Position numbers and translations under genes: made by a program. From an uncultured Bacteroides sp. (lineage in GTDB: Bacteria > Bacteroidota > Bacteroidia > Bacteroidales > Bacteroidaceae): a stretch of DNA of 11,792 nt. The stretch covers positions 1-11,792 of the forward strand of contig USEY01000076.1 of NCBI GenBank assembly GCA_900553815.1. The letters run 5' to 3'. The notes beneath the pieces were generated by a model, which was not told the origin of the DNA, did no database searches, and saw nothing but the letters and a program-made list of their open reading frames with translations. How positions within the stretch are numbered: position 1 is the stretch's first letter; each line of letters opens with the position of its first letter. Shown piece by piece: positions 1 to 6,954 of the stretch.

Positions 1-64
1 GGCTTTTATGAATACACGCCAAACATTAAAAGAACTTTTTTGAGACTTTTTTCGCTCTTCTATC

Positions 65-979
65 CTAAATAGCTGATTTATAAGTATGTTTTATAACATA
101 TTTTCCTAAAGAAAGGAAAAGCCAAGGATGAAGGGATACATTATTATAAATATTTATAGGCGGAGAAGAAAAAGCATAGGAAGGAGAAAAAGGGATTAAA
201 AATGCCGAAACACCCCTCTTTGCCCTACTTTGAGACACAAAAACAGACGAAGTTGGCCCACAAAGACTCTTTCCACCCTGTAGAACAGCACGAACTGCCG
301 GAACCATATACTCCACTGAATCTTCCTCGGCATCCTCATACTGCTGAGGAATACCATCATACAAACAAACACTGTTAGAAACACGTTCACCATCAGCACT
401 GCGAAAAGCAAGATAAACCGCCAACTCCTCACTCTCCCACCCTTGCGGCAACCGCAAGAAACCACTTCTTTGAGAACGGGATGCCGCAGACAACAGGAAA
501 CAGGATTGCCCACGTAGTTTATTATAAACCAACAGCATAGCAGTATCCGTACCATCAGCATCGCCCTCACCAGTATTATCTGCCCATGTAAAGGTTGCAC
601 CTCCCCGGCTCACCCGCATAGAAGCACCTGAAGCCGGAGTCAAACTCCCCATACTGACGCGTACTTTCCTGAAATCAAGTCTGGCAGAAGCCCCTTCTCC
701 CGCAAAAGCATATCGCATCTGGTAGGATACAGCTGCATTATAGGCCGATTTATTATGGTCGCAATTTCCAAATCCGACTTGAACAAAAGAGAGAATTGTT
801 TTCAGAAAATTCACCGTAGAACGAAATTTGCCACGCTGACACTGCTGAAGCAGCGTATTGGGATTACTGACACGAGCCGCACGCGAACGAATATAAAAGA
901 TACTCTTCCAACGACAACCTACAATCGGGCCAACCTTGCCCGTAAATCCTCCTAAAATACCTTGACTGATTTTTCCCAT
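65..979 (-). CDS. DUF6266 family protein with a long C-terminal extension
   Basis: The N-terminus (MGKISQGILGGFTGKVGPIV), the RSRAARVSNPNT stretch at residues 31-42, YNAAVSYQM near 80-88 and TWADNTGEGDADGTD near 131-145 match what I know of DUF6266, a family of about 200-220 residues common in Bacteroides. Its function is unknown. There is no signal peptide or membrane segment. The family-like part ends near residue 205 (VSNSVCLYDG). About 95 further residues follow, starting with an acidic run (EDAEED, 215-220) and ending in a hydrophobic, low-complexity stretch encoded by AT-rich DNA. That tail is not typical and may be a read-through or frameshift product rather than a selected domain. The ATG at 979 is the family start. 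The gene stands alone on its strand, with a promoter about 190 bases upstream. I am sure of the family assignment from the N-terminal part and unsure of the true 3' end. Confidence 0.8.
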   Translation of the reverse strand: MGKISQGILGGFTGKVGPIVGCRWKSIFYIRSRAARVSNPNTLLQQCQRGKFRSTVNFLKTILSFVQVGFGNCDHNKSAYNAAVSYQMRYAFAGEGASARLDFRKVRVSMGSLTPASGASMRVSRGGATFTWADNTGEGDADGTDTAMLLVYNKLRGQSCFLLSAASRSQRSGFLRLPQGWESEELAVYLAFRSADGERVSNSVCLYDGIPQQYEDAEEDSVEYMVPAVRAVLQGGKSLCGPTSSVFVSQSRAKRGVSAFLIPFSPSYAFSSPPINIYNNVSLHPWLFLSLGKYVIKHTYKSAI

Positions 980-1169
980 GATAGTTTTCTGTTTTATTTG
1001 TGTTACTTAATACTGCAAGTTACCTAAAACGACAACTTACTACTAATTATGTAGAATTTCACTGGTTATTTGATTTGGTTTACTGATTTTTAAATACAAA
1101 CCAACATATTCCAGCAAAATATACAAAAAGTTAATTATCGGTTCTAATTATTGATTTTATCCGTATTTG

Positions 1170-1177
1170 CAAAGATA
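1170..1177 (-). promoter_or_regulatory. Probable Bacteroides -7 promoter element for the DUF6266 gene
   Basis: Read on the minus strand this is TATCTTTG, a full match to the Bacteroides housekeeping -7 consensus TAnnTTTG. The -33 element is weak: only a T-rich stretch about 20 bases upstream. It would give a leader of about 185 bases before the ATG at 979. No closer full match to the consensus lies between this site and the start codon. Confidence 0.5.
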
Positions 1178-1389
1178 GAAATATATTTTGTTTTAAAACA
1201 TATCGCAAGAAGAAATTTCTATTATTAAAATATAAATCACTAATATTCAACTAGCTATATACAAAATATTTATTTATTAAACATATAAGTCCAATTATCA
1301 CACTAAATATATAATAATATATTACCATTCATTCTGCACATAGAAAACAATGCGCTTATGTCATCCACAACTGGGCAGTCAAACCAACC

Positions 1390-1465
1390 TGCTCCGTATT
1401 TGCTCCGTATCTTCGTCGTACCACCTTCCTTTGAAGGTACCTTTATACGGAGCAGATACGGAGCA
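1390..1465. repeat. 21-bp inverted repeat made of two tandem TGCTCCGTAT units per arm
   Basis: The left arm (1390-1410) is two copies of TGCTCCGTAT separated by one T. The right arm (1445-1465) is two copies of ATACGGAGCA separated by one G. The arms pair over 21 bases with one central T/G position, which would be a G-U wobble in RNA. The 34-base loop contains a second inverted repeat, ACCTTC (1423-1428) with GAAGGT (1433-1438). The whole would fold as a long hairpin with an inner hairpin. No U-run follows on either strand, so a simple intrinsic terminator is not obvious. It may be a dispersed intergenic repeat. Confidence 0.75.
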
Positions 1466-1588
1466 AATATGACTTTGAAAAGAAGAATATAAGAAGAAAG
1501 GAGCAGGAAGAAGTAAGACTCTATACACTATATAGCCTATTGATATTTGTTCAGTATTATTACAAACAAGAACACTAAATCATTATGA

Positions 1589-1837
1589 ATTATACTTTTA
1601 AATACTAAAAGAATAATAAGGCACATAGAAATAGCGGAAAAGCGGACTCTCCACATCGAAACCACAGTCAACAGCCGCCAACTGACAGGGAAGCGACAAA
1701 AGAATATATATTATCGACCACTATTACCGCTCAGCGAACTGCAACAAGCAGAACGCAGACAAGCCTCGGATCTACCAAGAGACAAGCAACTGCATCTATA
1801 GCATAAGCAACTTAGCTATAATCCTACGGAAGAATGA
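1589..1837 (+). pseudogene. Degraded protein-like reading frame, family not recognised
   Basis: This frame is open from after TGA 1586-1588 to TAG 1799-1801 (70 codons), then open again for 11 codons to TGA 1835-1837. The product looks protein-like: stretches read HIEIAEKRTLHIETTVNSRQ, then LTGKRQKNIYYRPLLPLSEL, then QQAERRQASDLPRDKQLHL, stop, HKQLSYNPTEE. There is no ATG in frame within the open part. An ATG at 1585 lies in another frame and gives only seven codons. The amber codon could come from a Tyr codon by one base change. I read this as the remnant of a small gene that lost its start and gained a stop, but chance cannot be excluded. I do not recognise the family. Confidence 0.35.
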
Positions 1838-1919
1838 GACAAAATAAGAAAACGGAATAAAACAAACAAGAAATGTGAACTACCGAAAGGCAATCCATAC
1901 ACAGAAATATAAACAGCCA

Positions 1920-2483
1920 TCAAAAGCCCTGCTTAATTCTTTCGCCTACGCCAGGCGGCAAGAAAAAGCGCACATCCTTTCCCTCGCTGAGTGCCTGACG
2001 AATAAACGTAGAGCTGACCTCAAACACAGGAGAAGCCACCAGACGGACATTGGATGGCAAAGCAGCCTCATCGACAGGATAGCCCGGACGTGGATAGATA
2101 ATGATGGGATTCTCGGCCAGCAAGCGCTCCGACTGATGCCAACGCGGAAAAGAAAGCCAGTTATCGGAACCTATAATCAGGCAAAAAACATGTTGGGGAT
2201 AGGCAGCCTTCAACTTGTCCAAGGTATGAATGGTGTAGGAAGGTCGCGGAAGATGAAATTCGAAATCGGAAGCCCGGAACTTGGGATAGCCATCAATGGC
2301 CAACTGCACCAGTTCCAACCGAAAGGCATCGTTCATAAGCTCCTGCCCCTGCTTAAAAGGATTGCGGGGACTGACCAGAAACCATAGCTGGTCGAGCCCC
2401 TCAAACTCGCACAGATAGTTGGCAAGGGCAAGATGCCCTATGTGGATAGGGTTGAAAGAACCGCTGTAGATGCCGATGGTCAT
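1920..2483 (-). CDS. nadD: Nicotinate-nucleotide adenylyltransferase
   Basis: NadD transfers AMP from ATP to nicotinic acid mononucleotide, giving deamido-NAD, in cytoplasmic NAD biosynthesis. The 187-residue product has the nucleotidyltransferase signature [10 protein letters not shown] at residues 8-17, with the HxGH-type ATP-binding histidines 14 and 17, and the second family motif SSTFIR at 157-162, which contacts the ATP phosphates. GSDNW near 105-109 is also typical of NadD. The length is normal for a stand-alone NadD. It is the last gene of the minus-strand operon, 6 bases after the small membrane protein, and probably depends on the yicC promoter. It appears intact, with no odd residues. 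Confidence 0.95.
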   Translation of the reverse strand: MTIGIYSGSFNPIHIGHLALANYLCEFEGLDQLWFLVSPRNPFKQGQELMNDAFRLELVQLAIDGYPKFRASDFEFHLPRPSYTIHTLDKLKAAYPQHVFCLIIGSDNWLSFPRWHQSERLLAENPIIIYPRPGYPVDEAALPSNVRLVASPVFEVSSTFIRQALSEGKDVRFFLPPGVGERIKQGF

Positions 2484-2489
2484 GACCCG

Positions 2490-2702
2490 TCAGATTTTCT
2501 TTCCCAGCAGGCGAAGCCATGCCAGAATACCATTGAACAGAGCCACCACACCTACTATGCCCATACATACTGCCGACGATATTTCGTCGTGCTGTATGTT
2601 GGCAACTACAAGCCATACGGAACAGATGAGCAAAATGATATTCACCACAAGCAGCCATCTGTTCATACGGGGACTAAGGTTCTTTCCGCTATAATCTTTC
2701 AT
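2490..2702 (-). CDS. Small membrane protein with two predicted helices, unknown function
   Basis: The gene encodes 70 residues with a short basic N-terminus followed by two hydrophobic segments, about residues 15-34 (WLLVVNIILLICSVWLVVAN) and 42-66 (SSAVCMGIVGVVALFNGILAWLRLL), and it ends in KK-I. This predicts a two-helix inner-membrane hairpin. Its ATG overlaps the gmk stop in the four-base arrangement ATGA, and its stop lies 6 bases before nadD, so it is embedded in the operon and probably translated by coupling to gmk. I do not recognise a named family. Its reality rests on the overlap geometry, the hydrophobic pattern and the lack of any other gene in this gap. Confidence 0.75.
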   Translation of the reverse strand: MKDYSGKNLSPRMNRWLLVVNIILLICSVWLVVANIQHDEISSAVCMGIVGVVALFNGILAWLRLLGKKI

Positions 2703-3262
2703 GAATTCAAGAATTGGGTAATGACCTGCAAGGCCTCGGCTTTGGCCTTCTCCAAGTCGTCGTTGATGATAATCTTGTCGAATTTGGGAGCAAACGTCAG
2801 CTCGTAAGCCGCCTTTGCCACCCGACTTTCTATCACATCGGGAGTATCAGTACCACGACCTACCAACCGCTTGCGCAGCTCCTCAATCGAAGGCGGCTGG
2901 ATGAAAATGGAGAGAGCACGGTCGCCATAGAACTGCTTGATGTTGCAGCCTCCCACCACATCTACATCGAACACTACGTTCTGTCCGGCCTGCAACTGCT
3001 TCTCGACCTGCGACTTCAGCGTACCGTAGAAGCGGTCTTTGTACACTTCCTCATACTCCAGGAATTCATCGTTGGCAATACGCTGCCTGAACTCCTCGGG
3101 ACTGAGGAAAAAGTACTCCACTCCGTTGCGTTCCGTACCACGGGGCGGACGGCTGGTGGCCGAAATGGAAAACGCGAGGTGCAAGCCTTGAGTCAACAAA
3201 TAGTTGATAATGGTAGACTTACCCGAACCCGAAGGAGCTGAAAAGATAATGAGTTTGTTCAT
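2699..3262 (-). CDS. gmk: Guanylate kinase
   Basis: Gmk phosphorylates GMP to GDP with ATP in the cytoplasm, an essential step for GTP supply and guanine salvage. The 187-residue product has the P-loop APSGSGKST at residues 9-17, the GMP-binding segment SATSRPPRGTERNG at 34-47, and the lid-side motif FLEYEEVYKDRFYGT at 67-81, all diagnostic for guanylate kinase. The length is normal. It starts 20 bases after the yicC stop and overlaps the next gene by 4 bases. The pairing of a YicC-type gene with gmk is a widespread bacterial neighbourhood. It appears intact. Confidence 0.97.
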   Translation of the reverse strand: MNKLIIFSAPSGSGKSTIINYLLTQGLHLAFSISATSRPPRGTERNGVEYFFLSPEEFRQRIANDEFLEYEEVYKDRFYGTLKSQVEKQLQAGQNVVFDVDVVGGCNIKQFYGDRALSIFIQPPSIEELRKRLVGRGTDTPDVIESRVAKAAYELTFAPKFDKIIINDDLEKAKAEALQVITQFLNS

Positions 3263-3282
3263 CGTAGCAAAATATTGACGTT

Positions 3283-4161
3283 TTACATTACATTCAACAC
3301 CTGTTCCTTGATTTGTTCCAGCTCGTCCTTCATCTGCACTACAATCTTCTGCATTTCGGCATGATTGGACTTGCTGCCCAGCGTATTGATTTCGCGTCCC
3401 ATTTCCTGAGCAATGAATCCCAGCTTCTTACCCTGACCGCTACCGGTTTCCAGCGTACTGATGAAATATTTCAGGTGATTGGCAAGACGCTGTTTTTCCT
3501 CATTGACGTCGAGCTTCTCGATGTAGTAGATAAGTTCCTGTTCCAGGCGGTTCTTGTCATAATCCACGCTGATGGTCTTTTCGAGCGCATCGACAATGCG
3601 TTCCTTAATCTTTCCTACCCGCTCGGTTTCAAAGGGTTCCACCTCATGGAGCAGGCGGGCAATATTATCTATTTTTTCACGGAATTTCTTCTCAAGAGCC
3701 GCACCTTCCTGTTTGCGAAAATCCACCAGATGAGCGATAGCCTCGGCTACAGCCGCATGTGCAGCGTTCCACTCCTCCTCGCTCAGTTCCTGCGTTTCAT
3801 TCTTGACCATGACATCGGGCAAGCGCAGCAAGGTGGCAAACCAATCTGCGGGCAGGGGTATATTCATTGTTTCGGAAATATTCTTTATCTGCTTGTAATA
3901 GGCAGCCACGAGTTCGGCATTGATGGGCGTGGCCATCTGTTCGGCATCCTTTTTCTCAATCCACAGGCAGAAATCCACCTTTCCTCTTTCCAGCGCTTTG
4001 GCTATCTCTGCGCGTATTTCTATTTCTTTCTCCCTGTAGACGGGGGCAATGCGTGTTGACAAGTCCATCGCCTTGCTATTGAGAGATTTTATCTCTACAT
4101 TGATTTTCTTATCGGGCAAATCTACGGTAGCTTTACCGTAACCCGTCATTGACTGTATCAT
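3283..4161 (-). CDS. YicC family endoribonuclease
   Basis: YicC-type proteins are conserved bacterial proteins; the Escherichia coli member has been described as an endoribonuclease. The product starts MIQSMTGYGKA, the family N-terminus, and has the C-terminal domain signature GKKLGFIAQEMGREINTLGS followed by KSNHAEMQKIVVQMKDELEQ. The middle is helical and charged. The reading frame extends upstream to a TTG at 4183-4185, but that codon lies inside the predicted -7 element, so the ATG at 4159-4161 is the better start and gives 292 residues, close to the family's usual length. It is the first gene of the minus-strand operon, which continues with gmk, and shares a short divergent control region with tsaB. 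The family is clear; activity in this organism is inferred. Confidence 0.93.
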   Translation of the reverse strand: MIQSMTGYGKATVDLPDKKINVEIKSLNSKAMDLSTRIAPVYREKEIEIRAEIAKALERGKVDFCLWIEKKDAEQMATPINAELVAAYYKQIKNISETMNIPLPADWFATLLRLPDVMVKNETQELSEEEWNAAHAAVAEAIAHLVDFRKQEGAALEKKFREKIDNIARLLHEVEPFETERVGKIKERIVDALEKTISVDYDKNRLEQELIYYIEKLDVNEEKQRLANHLKYFISTLETGSGQGKKLGFIAQEMGREINTLGSKSNHAEMQKIVVQMKDELEQIKEQVLNVM

Positions 4162-4182
4162 AATGCTTCTTAAAGTTTTGCG

Positions 4183-4190
4183 CAAAATTA
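4183..4190 (-). promoter_or_regulatory. Predicted -7 element for the yicC-gmk-nadD operon
   Basis: The minus-strand sequence TAATTTTG fits the Bacteroides -7 consensus TAnnTTTG exactly, with a T-rich -33 region (TTTC) about 21 bases upstream. Transcription would start only about 15 bases before the chosen yicC ATG at 4161, giving a very short leader. Confidence 0.55.
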
Positions 4191-4223
4191 GAGGATTATT
4201 TTTAATTACTGAAAATAATCACG

Positions 4224-4231
4224 TAAATTTG
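4224..4231 (+). promoter_or_regulatory. Predicted -7 element for the tsaB-murA-dxr run
   Basis: TAAATTTG fits TAnnTTTG exactly, with a TTTT stretch about 20 bases upstream as a weak -33 element. The start point would fall about 20 bases before the tsaB ATG at 4260. Its upstream half overlaps that of the divergent yicC promoter. Confidence 0.55.
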
Positions 4232-4259
4232 TCAGCTGATTTAAAGATGAATAGAAACT

Positions 4260-4952
4260 ATGTCATGTATCTTGCATATTGAAACGTCGACAACCGCCTG
4301 TTCGGTGGCTGTAAGCGAAGACGGACAAAATGTTTTTACTAAAGAAGACTTAAACGGACCTTCACACGCAGTACAACTGGGTGTATTCGTAGACGAAGCA
4401 CTGTCGTTTGCCGACAGCCATGCCATGCCACTCGACGCCGTAGCCGTGAGCTGCGGTCCCGGTTCCTATACGGGTCTGCGTATAGGAGTGTCAATGGCCA
4501 AGGGTGTATGCTTTGGCCGCAACCTGAAGCTGATAGGCCTGCCCACCCTCAAAATACAATGCGTGCCTGTATTGCTCTATCACGACGAATTGCCCGACGA
4601 TGCCCTGCTCTGTCCTATGATTGACGCGCGCCGCATGGAAGTATATGCTGCCATTTACGACCGCGCCCTGAAACCCGTGCGCGACATCTCGGCCGACATT
4701 GTCGATGAAAATTCCTACCGCGAATTTCTGGATGCACATCCGGTGTACTTCTTTGGCGACGGTGCTGACAAATGCAAAGACAAACTGACACACCCCAATG
4801 CCCACTTCATTGACAACATCCGTCCGCTGGCCAGCATGATGTTTCCGCTGGCAGAGAAAGCAATAGCCGAAAACGATTACAAAGACGTGGCCTACTTTGA
4901 ACCTTTCTATCTGAAAGAATTCGTGGCCGGTAAACCTAAAAAACTTTTATAA
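4260..4952 (+). CDS. tsaB: tRNA t6A biosynthesis protein TsaB
   Basis: TsaB is the scaffold partner of TsaD in the TsaBDE complex, which transfers the threonylcarbamoyl group to A37 of ANN-decoding tRNAs in the cytoplasm. The 230-residue product has the ASKHA-fold start CILHIETSTTACSVAVSEDG at residues 3-22, the hallmark GPGSYTGLRIG at 66-76 and MIDARRMEVYAAIYD in the second half, all typical of TsaB. The Gly-rich motif and the size separate it from the longer TsaD. It is the first gene of the plus-strand run, with a promoter match just upstream and a leader of about 20 bases. It appears intact. Confidence 0.95.
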   Translation: MSCILHIETSTTACSVAVSEDGQNVFTKEDLNGPSHAVQLGVFVDEALSFADSHAMPLDAVAVSCGPGSYTGLRIGVSMAKGVCFGRNLKLIGLPTLKIQCVPVLLYHDELPDDALLCPMIDARRMEVYAAIYDRALKPVRDISADIVDENSYREFLDAHPVYFFGDGADKCKDKLTHPNAHFIDNIRPLASMMFPLAEKAIAENDYKDVAYFEPFYLKEFVAGKPKKLL

Positions 4953-5008
4953 GCAGAATGTTTAATCCTTCTTATCCACTGAATACTAAAGCCAACTTTT
5001 TAGACGAA

Positions 5009-5647
5009 ATGCAATACAATACCCAACAAAAACGCATGCCGCTTCCAGAATATGGACGCAGCATACAGAATATGGTGGATCATGCTTTGACCATCGAAGA
5101 CCGTGCAGAACGCCAACGATGTGCCAACACGATTATCAACATCATGGGAGGCATGTTTCCGCATTTGCGTGATGTACCCGACTTCAAGCACAAGTTGTGG
5201 GACCATCTGGCCATCATGTCCGACTTCAAGCTGGACATTGACTACCCGTTCGAAATCATTCGCAAGGACAACCTGGCCGACAAACCCGAACCGGTACTCT
5301 ACCCCAACACGAAAATACGCTACCGCCACTATGGCCGTACGCTCGAGGTACTGATAAAAAAGGCCTGTGAATTTCCTGAAGGCAACGAAAAAGACAATCT
5401 GGTGGCCCTTATCTGCAACCACATGAAGAAGGACTACATGACGTGGAACAAGGACACGGTGGACGACAAGAAGATTGCCGACGACCTGGCCGACCTGTCG
5501 GAAGGAAAACTGCAAATGACTGAAGACATCATTAAGCTGATGGGCGAAAGAATTGACATGTATTGCCCCAAACCCGTGCAGAACAACAATCGGAACCAGA
5601 ATAACCGGAACCAGAACAACCGAAACCAAAACAAGCGCAAATACTGA
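5009..5647 (+). CDS. DUF4290 domain protein of unknown function
   Basis: This is a cytoplasmic-looking protein with no signal peptide or membrane helix. The sequence MQYNTQQKRMPLPEYGRSIQ and the conserved core with MFPHLRDVPDFKHKLWDHLA match my knowledge of DUF4290, a Bacteroidota family of unknown function commonly found just before murA. I chose the ATG at 5009 because the family begins at M-x-YNTQQK. An in-frame ATG at 4958, 5 bases after tsaB, would add 17 residues that look like untranslated sequence. The product from 5009 has 212 residues. Its C-terminal tail is a low-complexity Asn/Arg/Gln run built from a 15-base repeat, ending in KRKY. Its stop overlaps the murA start by one base (TGATG), so translation of the two is probably coupled. 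Basic tails of this kind could contact RNA or anionic partners, but that is only inference. Confidence 0.85.
   Translation: MQYNTQQKRMPLPEYGRSIQNMVDHALTIEDRAERQRCANTIINIMGGMFPHLRDVPDFKHKLWDHLAIMSDFKLDIDYPFEIIRKDNLADKPEPVLYPNTKIRYRHYGRTLEVLIKKACEFPEGNEKDNLVALICNHMKKDYMTWNKDTVDDKKIADDLADLSEGKLQMTEDIIKLMGERIDMYCPKPVQNNNRNQNNRNQNNRNQNKRKY
5591..5635 (+). repeat. Three 15-base in-frame repeats coding the RNQNN tail
   Basis: Three consecutive 15-base units (5591-5605, 5606-5620, 5621-5635) of the form CGGAACCAGAAYAAC encode RNQNN, RNQNN and RNQNK at the end of the DUF4290 protein. The first two differ at one position and the third has four changes. The unit length is a multiple of three, so copy-number change by slippage would lengthen or shorten the tail without breaking the frame or the overlap with murA. 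Confidence 0.85.
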
Positions 5648-6951
5648 TGGCATCGTTTGTAATAGAAGGAGGACACCGGCTATCGGGAGACATCTGGCCG
5701 CAAGGCGCCAAAAACGAGGCGCTGCAAATCATCTGTGCCACGCTGCTGACAGGTGAAGAAGTGACGGTACACAATCTGCCCGACATACTGGACGTCAACA
5801 ACCTGATACAACTGATGCGCGACATGGGCGTACTGGTATCGAAAAAAGGCATCGGCACCTATAGTTTCCAAGCCAAGGAGATAGACTGGGAATACATAGA
5901 AAGCGACGCTTTCCTGAAGAAATGTTCCTCACTCAGAGGTTCGGTGATGCTGGTGGGTCCCTTGGTGTCACGGTTTGGCAAAGCCACCATATCAAAGCCC
6001 GGGGGCGACAAGATTGGACGCCGCAGGCTGGACACGCACTTCATAGGCATACAAAAGCTTGGCGCCTCGTTCAACTACAACGAAGAGCGCGAATCGTATG
6101 AGATATCGGCCGACCGGCTGACCGGCTGCTATATGTTGCTGGACGAAGCTTCCGTGACAGGTACGGCCAACATTGTGATGGCAGCCGTCCTTGCCAAAGG
6201 CAGGACAACCATCTACAACGCAGCCTGCGAGCCTTACATCCAACAGCTCTGCCACCTGCTGAACCGCATGGGAGCACATATCACAGGTATTGCTTCCAAC
6301 CTGCTGACCATTGAAGGAGTGGACGAGCTGCATGGCGCAGAACATACCATCCTGCCCGACATGATTGAAGTGGGCAGCTTCATTGGCATGGCCGCCATGA
6401 CAGGCAGTGAACTGAATATAAAAAATGTGTCATACGAAAACCTGGGCATCATCCCCGACAGTTTCCGCCGCCTGGGCATCAAGCTGGAGCAACGGGGTGA
6501 CGACATCCATGTGCCAGCCCAAGAGAGCTACCAGATAGAATCGTTCATCGACGGGTCTATCATGACCATTGCCGATGCACCTTGGCCGGGCCTTACGCCC
6601 GACCTGCTGAGTGTGATGCTGGTAGTGGCCACGCAGGCCAAAGGCAGCGTACTGATACACCAGAAAATGTTTGAAAGCCGCCTGTTCTTTGTGGACAAGC
6701 TGATAGACATGGGTGCCCAAATCATTTTGTGCGACCCGCACCGCGCCGTGGTCATTGGCCACAACCACGCCATGAAGCTGCGCGGAGGCAATATGACCTC
6801 GCCCGACATACGTGCCGGCATAGCCCTGCTGATAGCCGCCATGAGCGCAGAGGGCATCAGCCGCATACACAACATAGAACAGATTGACCGTGGCTATCAG
6901 GACATCGAAGGACGATTGAACGCCATTGGGGCAAGAATAACAAGAATCTGA
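5647..6951 (+). CDS. murA: UDP-N-acetylglucosamine 1-carboxyvinyltransferase, Asp-type
   Basis: MurA transfers enolpyruvate from phosphoenolpyruvate to UDP-GlcNAc, the first committed step of peptidoglycan synthesis, in the cytoplasm. The 434-residue product has the EPSP-synthase-like two-domain fold signatures: QGAKNEAL at residues 19-26 with Lys22 and Asn23, the mobile loop KPGGDKIGRRRLDTH at 117-131, the catalytic-Asp region WPGLTPDLL (Asp319), MFESRLFFVDKLIDMGAQ, and DIRAGIALL with Arg389. In the loop the residue matching Escherichia coli Cys115 is Asp121 (codon 6007-6009, GAC). Asp-type MurA enzymes are active but are not alkylated by fosfomycin. Pro replaces the Thr usually just before the catalytic Asp. 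The start codon overlaps the preceding stop. The enzyme appears functional. Confidence 0.95.
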   Translation: MASFVIEGGHRLSGDIWPQGAKNEALQIICATLLTGEEVTVHNLPDILDVNNLIQLMRDMGVLVSKKGIGTYSFQAKEIDWEYIESDAFLKKCSSLRGSVMLVGPLVSRFGKATISKPGGDKIGRRRLDTHFIGIQKLGASFNYNEERESYEISADRLTGCYMLLDEASVTGTANIVMAAVLAKGRTTIYNAACEPYIQQLCHLLNRMGAHITGIASNLLTIEGVDELHGAEHTILPDMIEVGSFIGMAAMTGSELNIKNVSYENLGIIPDSFRRLGIKLEQRGDDIHVPAQESYQIESFIDGSIMTIADAPWPGLTPDLLSVMLVVATQAKGSVLIHQKMFESRLFFVDKLIDMGAQIILCDPHRAVVIGHNHAMKLRGGNMTSPDIRAGIALLIAAMSAEGISRIHNIEQIDRGYQDIEGRLNAIGARITRI

Positions 6952-6954
6952 CAG

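Larger units (their letters stand above)
980..1919. other. Long AT-rich intergenic region without an intact gene
   Basis: This stretch separates two minus-strand units. The 980-1380 part is strongly AT-rich and holds only the promoter at 1170-1177. A paired inverted repeat occupies 1390-1465. Bases 1466-1588 are AT-rich, and I see nothing in them. A decayed plus-strand reading frame covers 1589-1837. I see no clear terminator just downstream of the nadD stop codon (1920-1922). Confidence 0.6.

Noticed and set aside
1..72. Possible 3' end of a plus-strand gene entering the window
   Set aside because: Two frames are open from base 1 (ending with TGA at 41-43 and TAG at 70-72), each too short to judge. 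Neither gives a recognisable C-terminus, so I cannot say which, if any, is real.
1875..2387. A 170-codon plus-strand frame opposite nadD
   Set aside because: nadD is clearly real, and the opposing translation shows no family features and no promoter.
4958..5008. Upstream ATG for the DUF4290 gene
   Set aside because: It is possible by spacing, but the 17 added residues precede the conserved YNTQQK family start and look like untranslated sequence. The choice remains uncertain.
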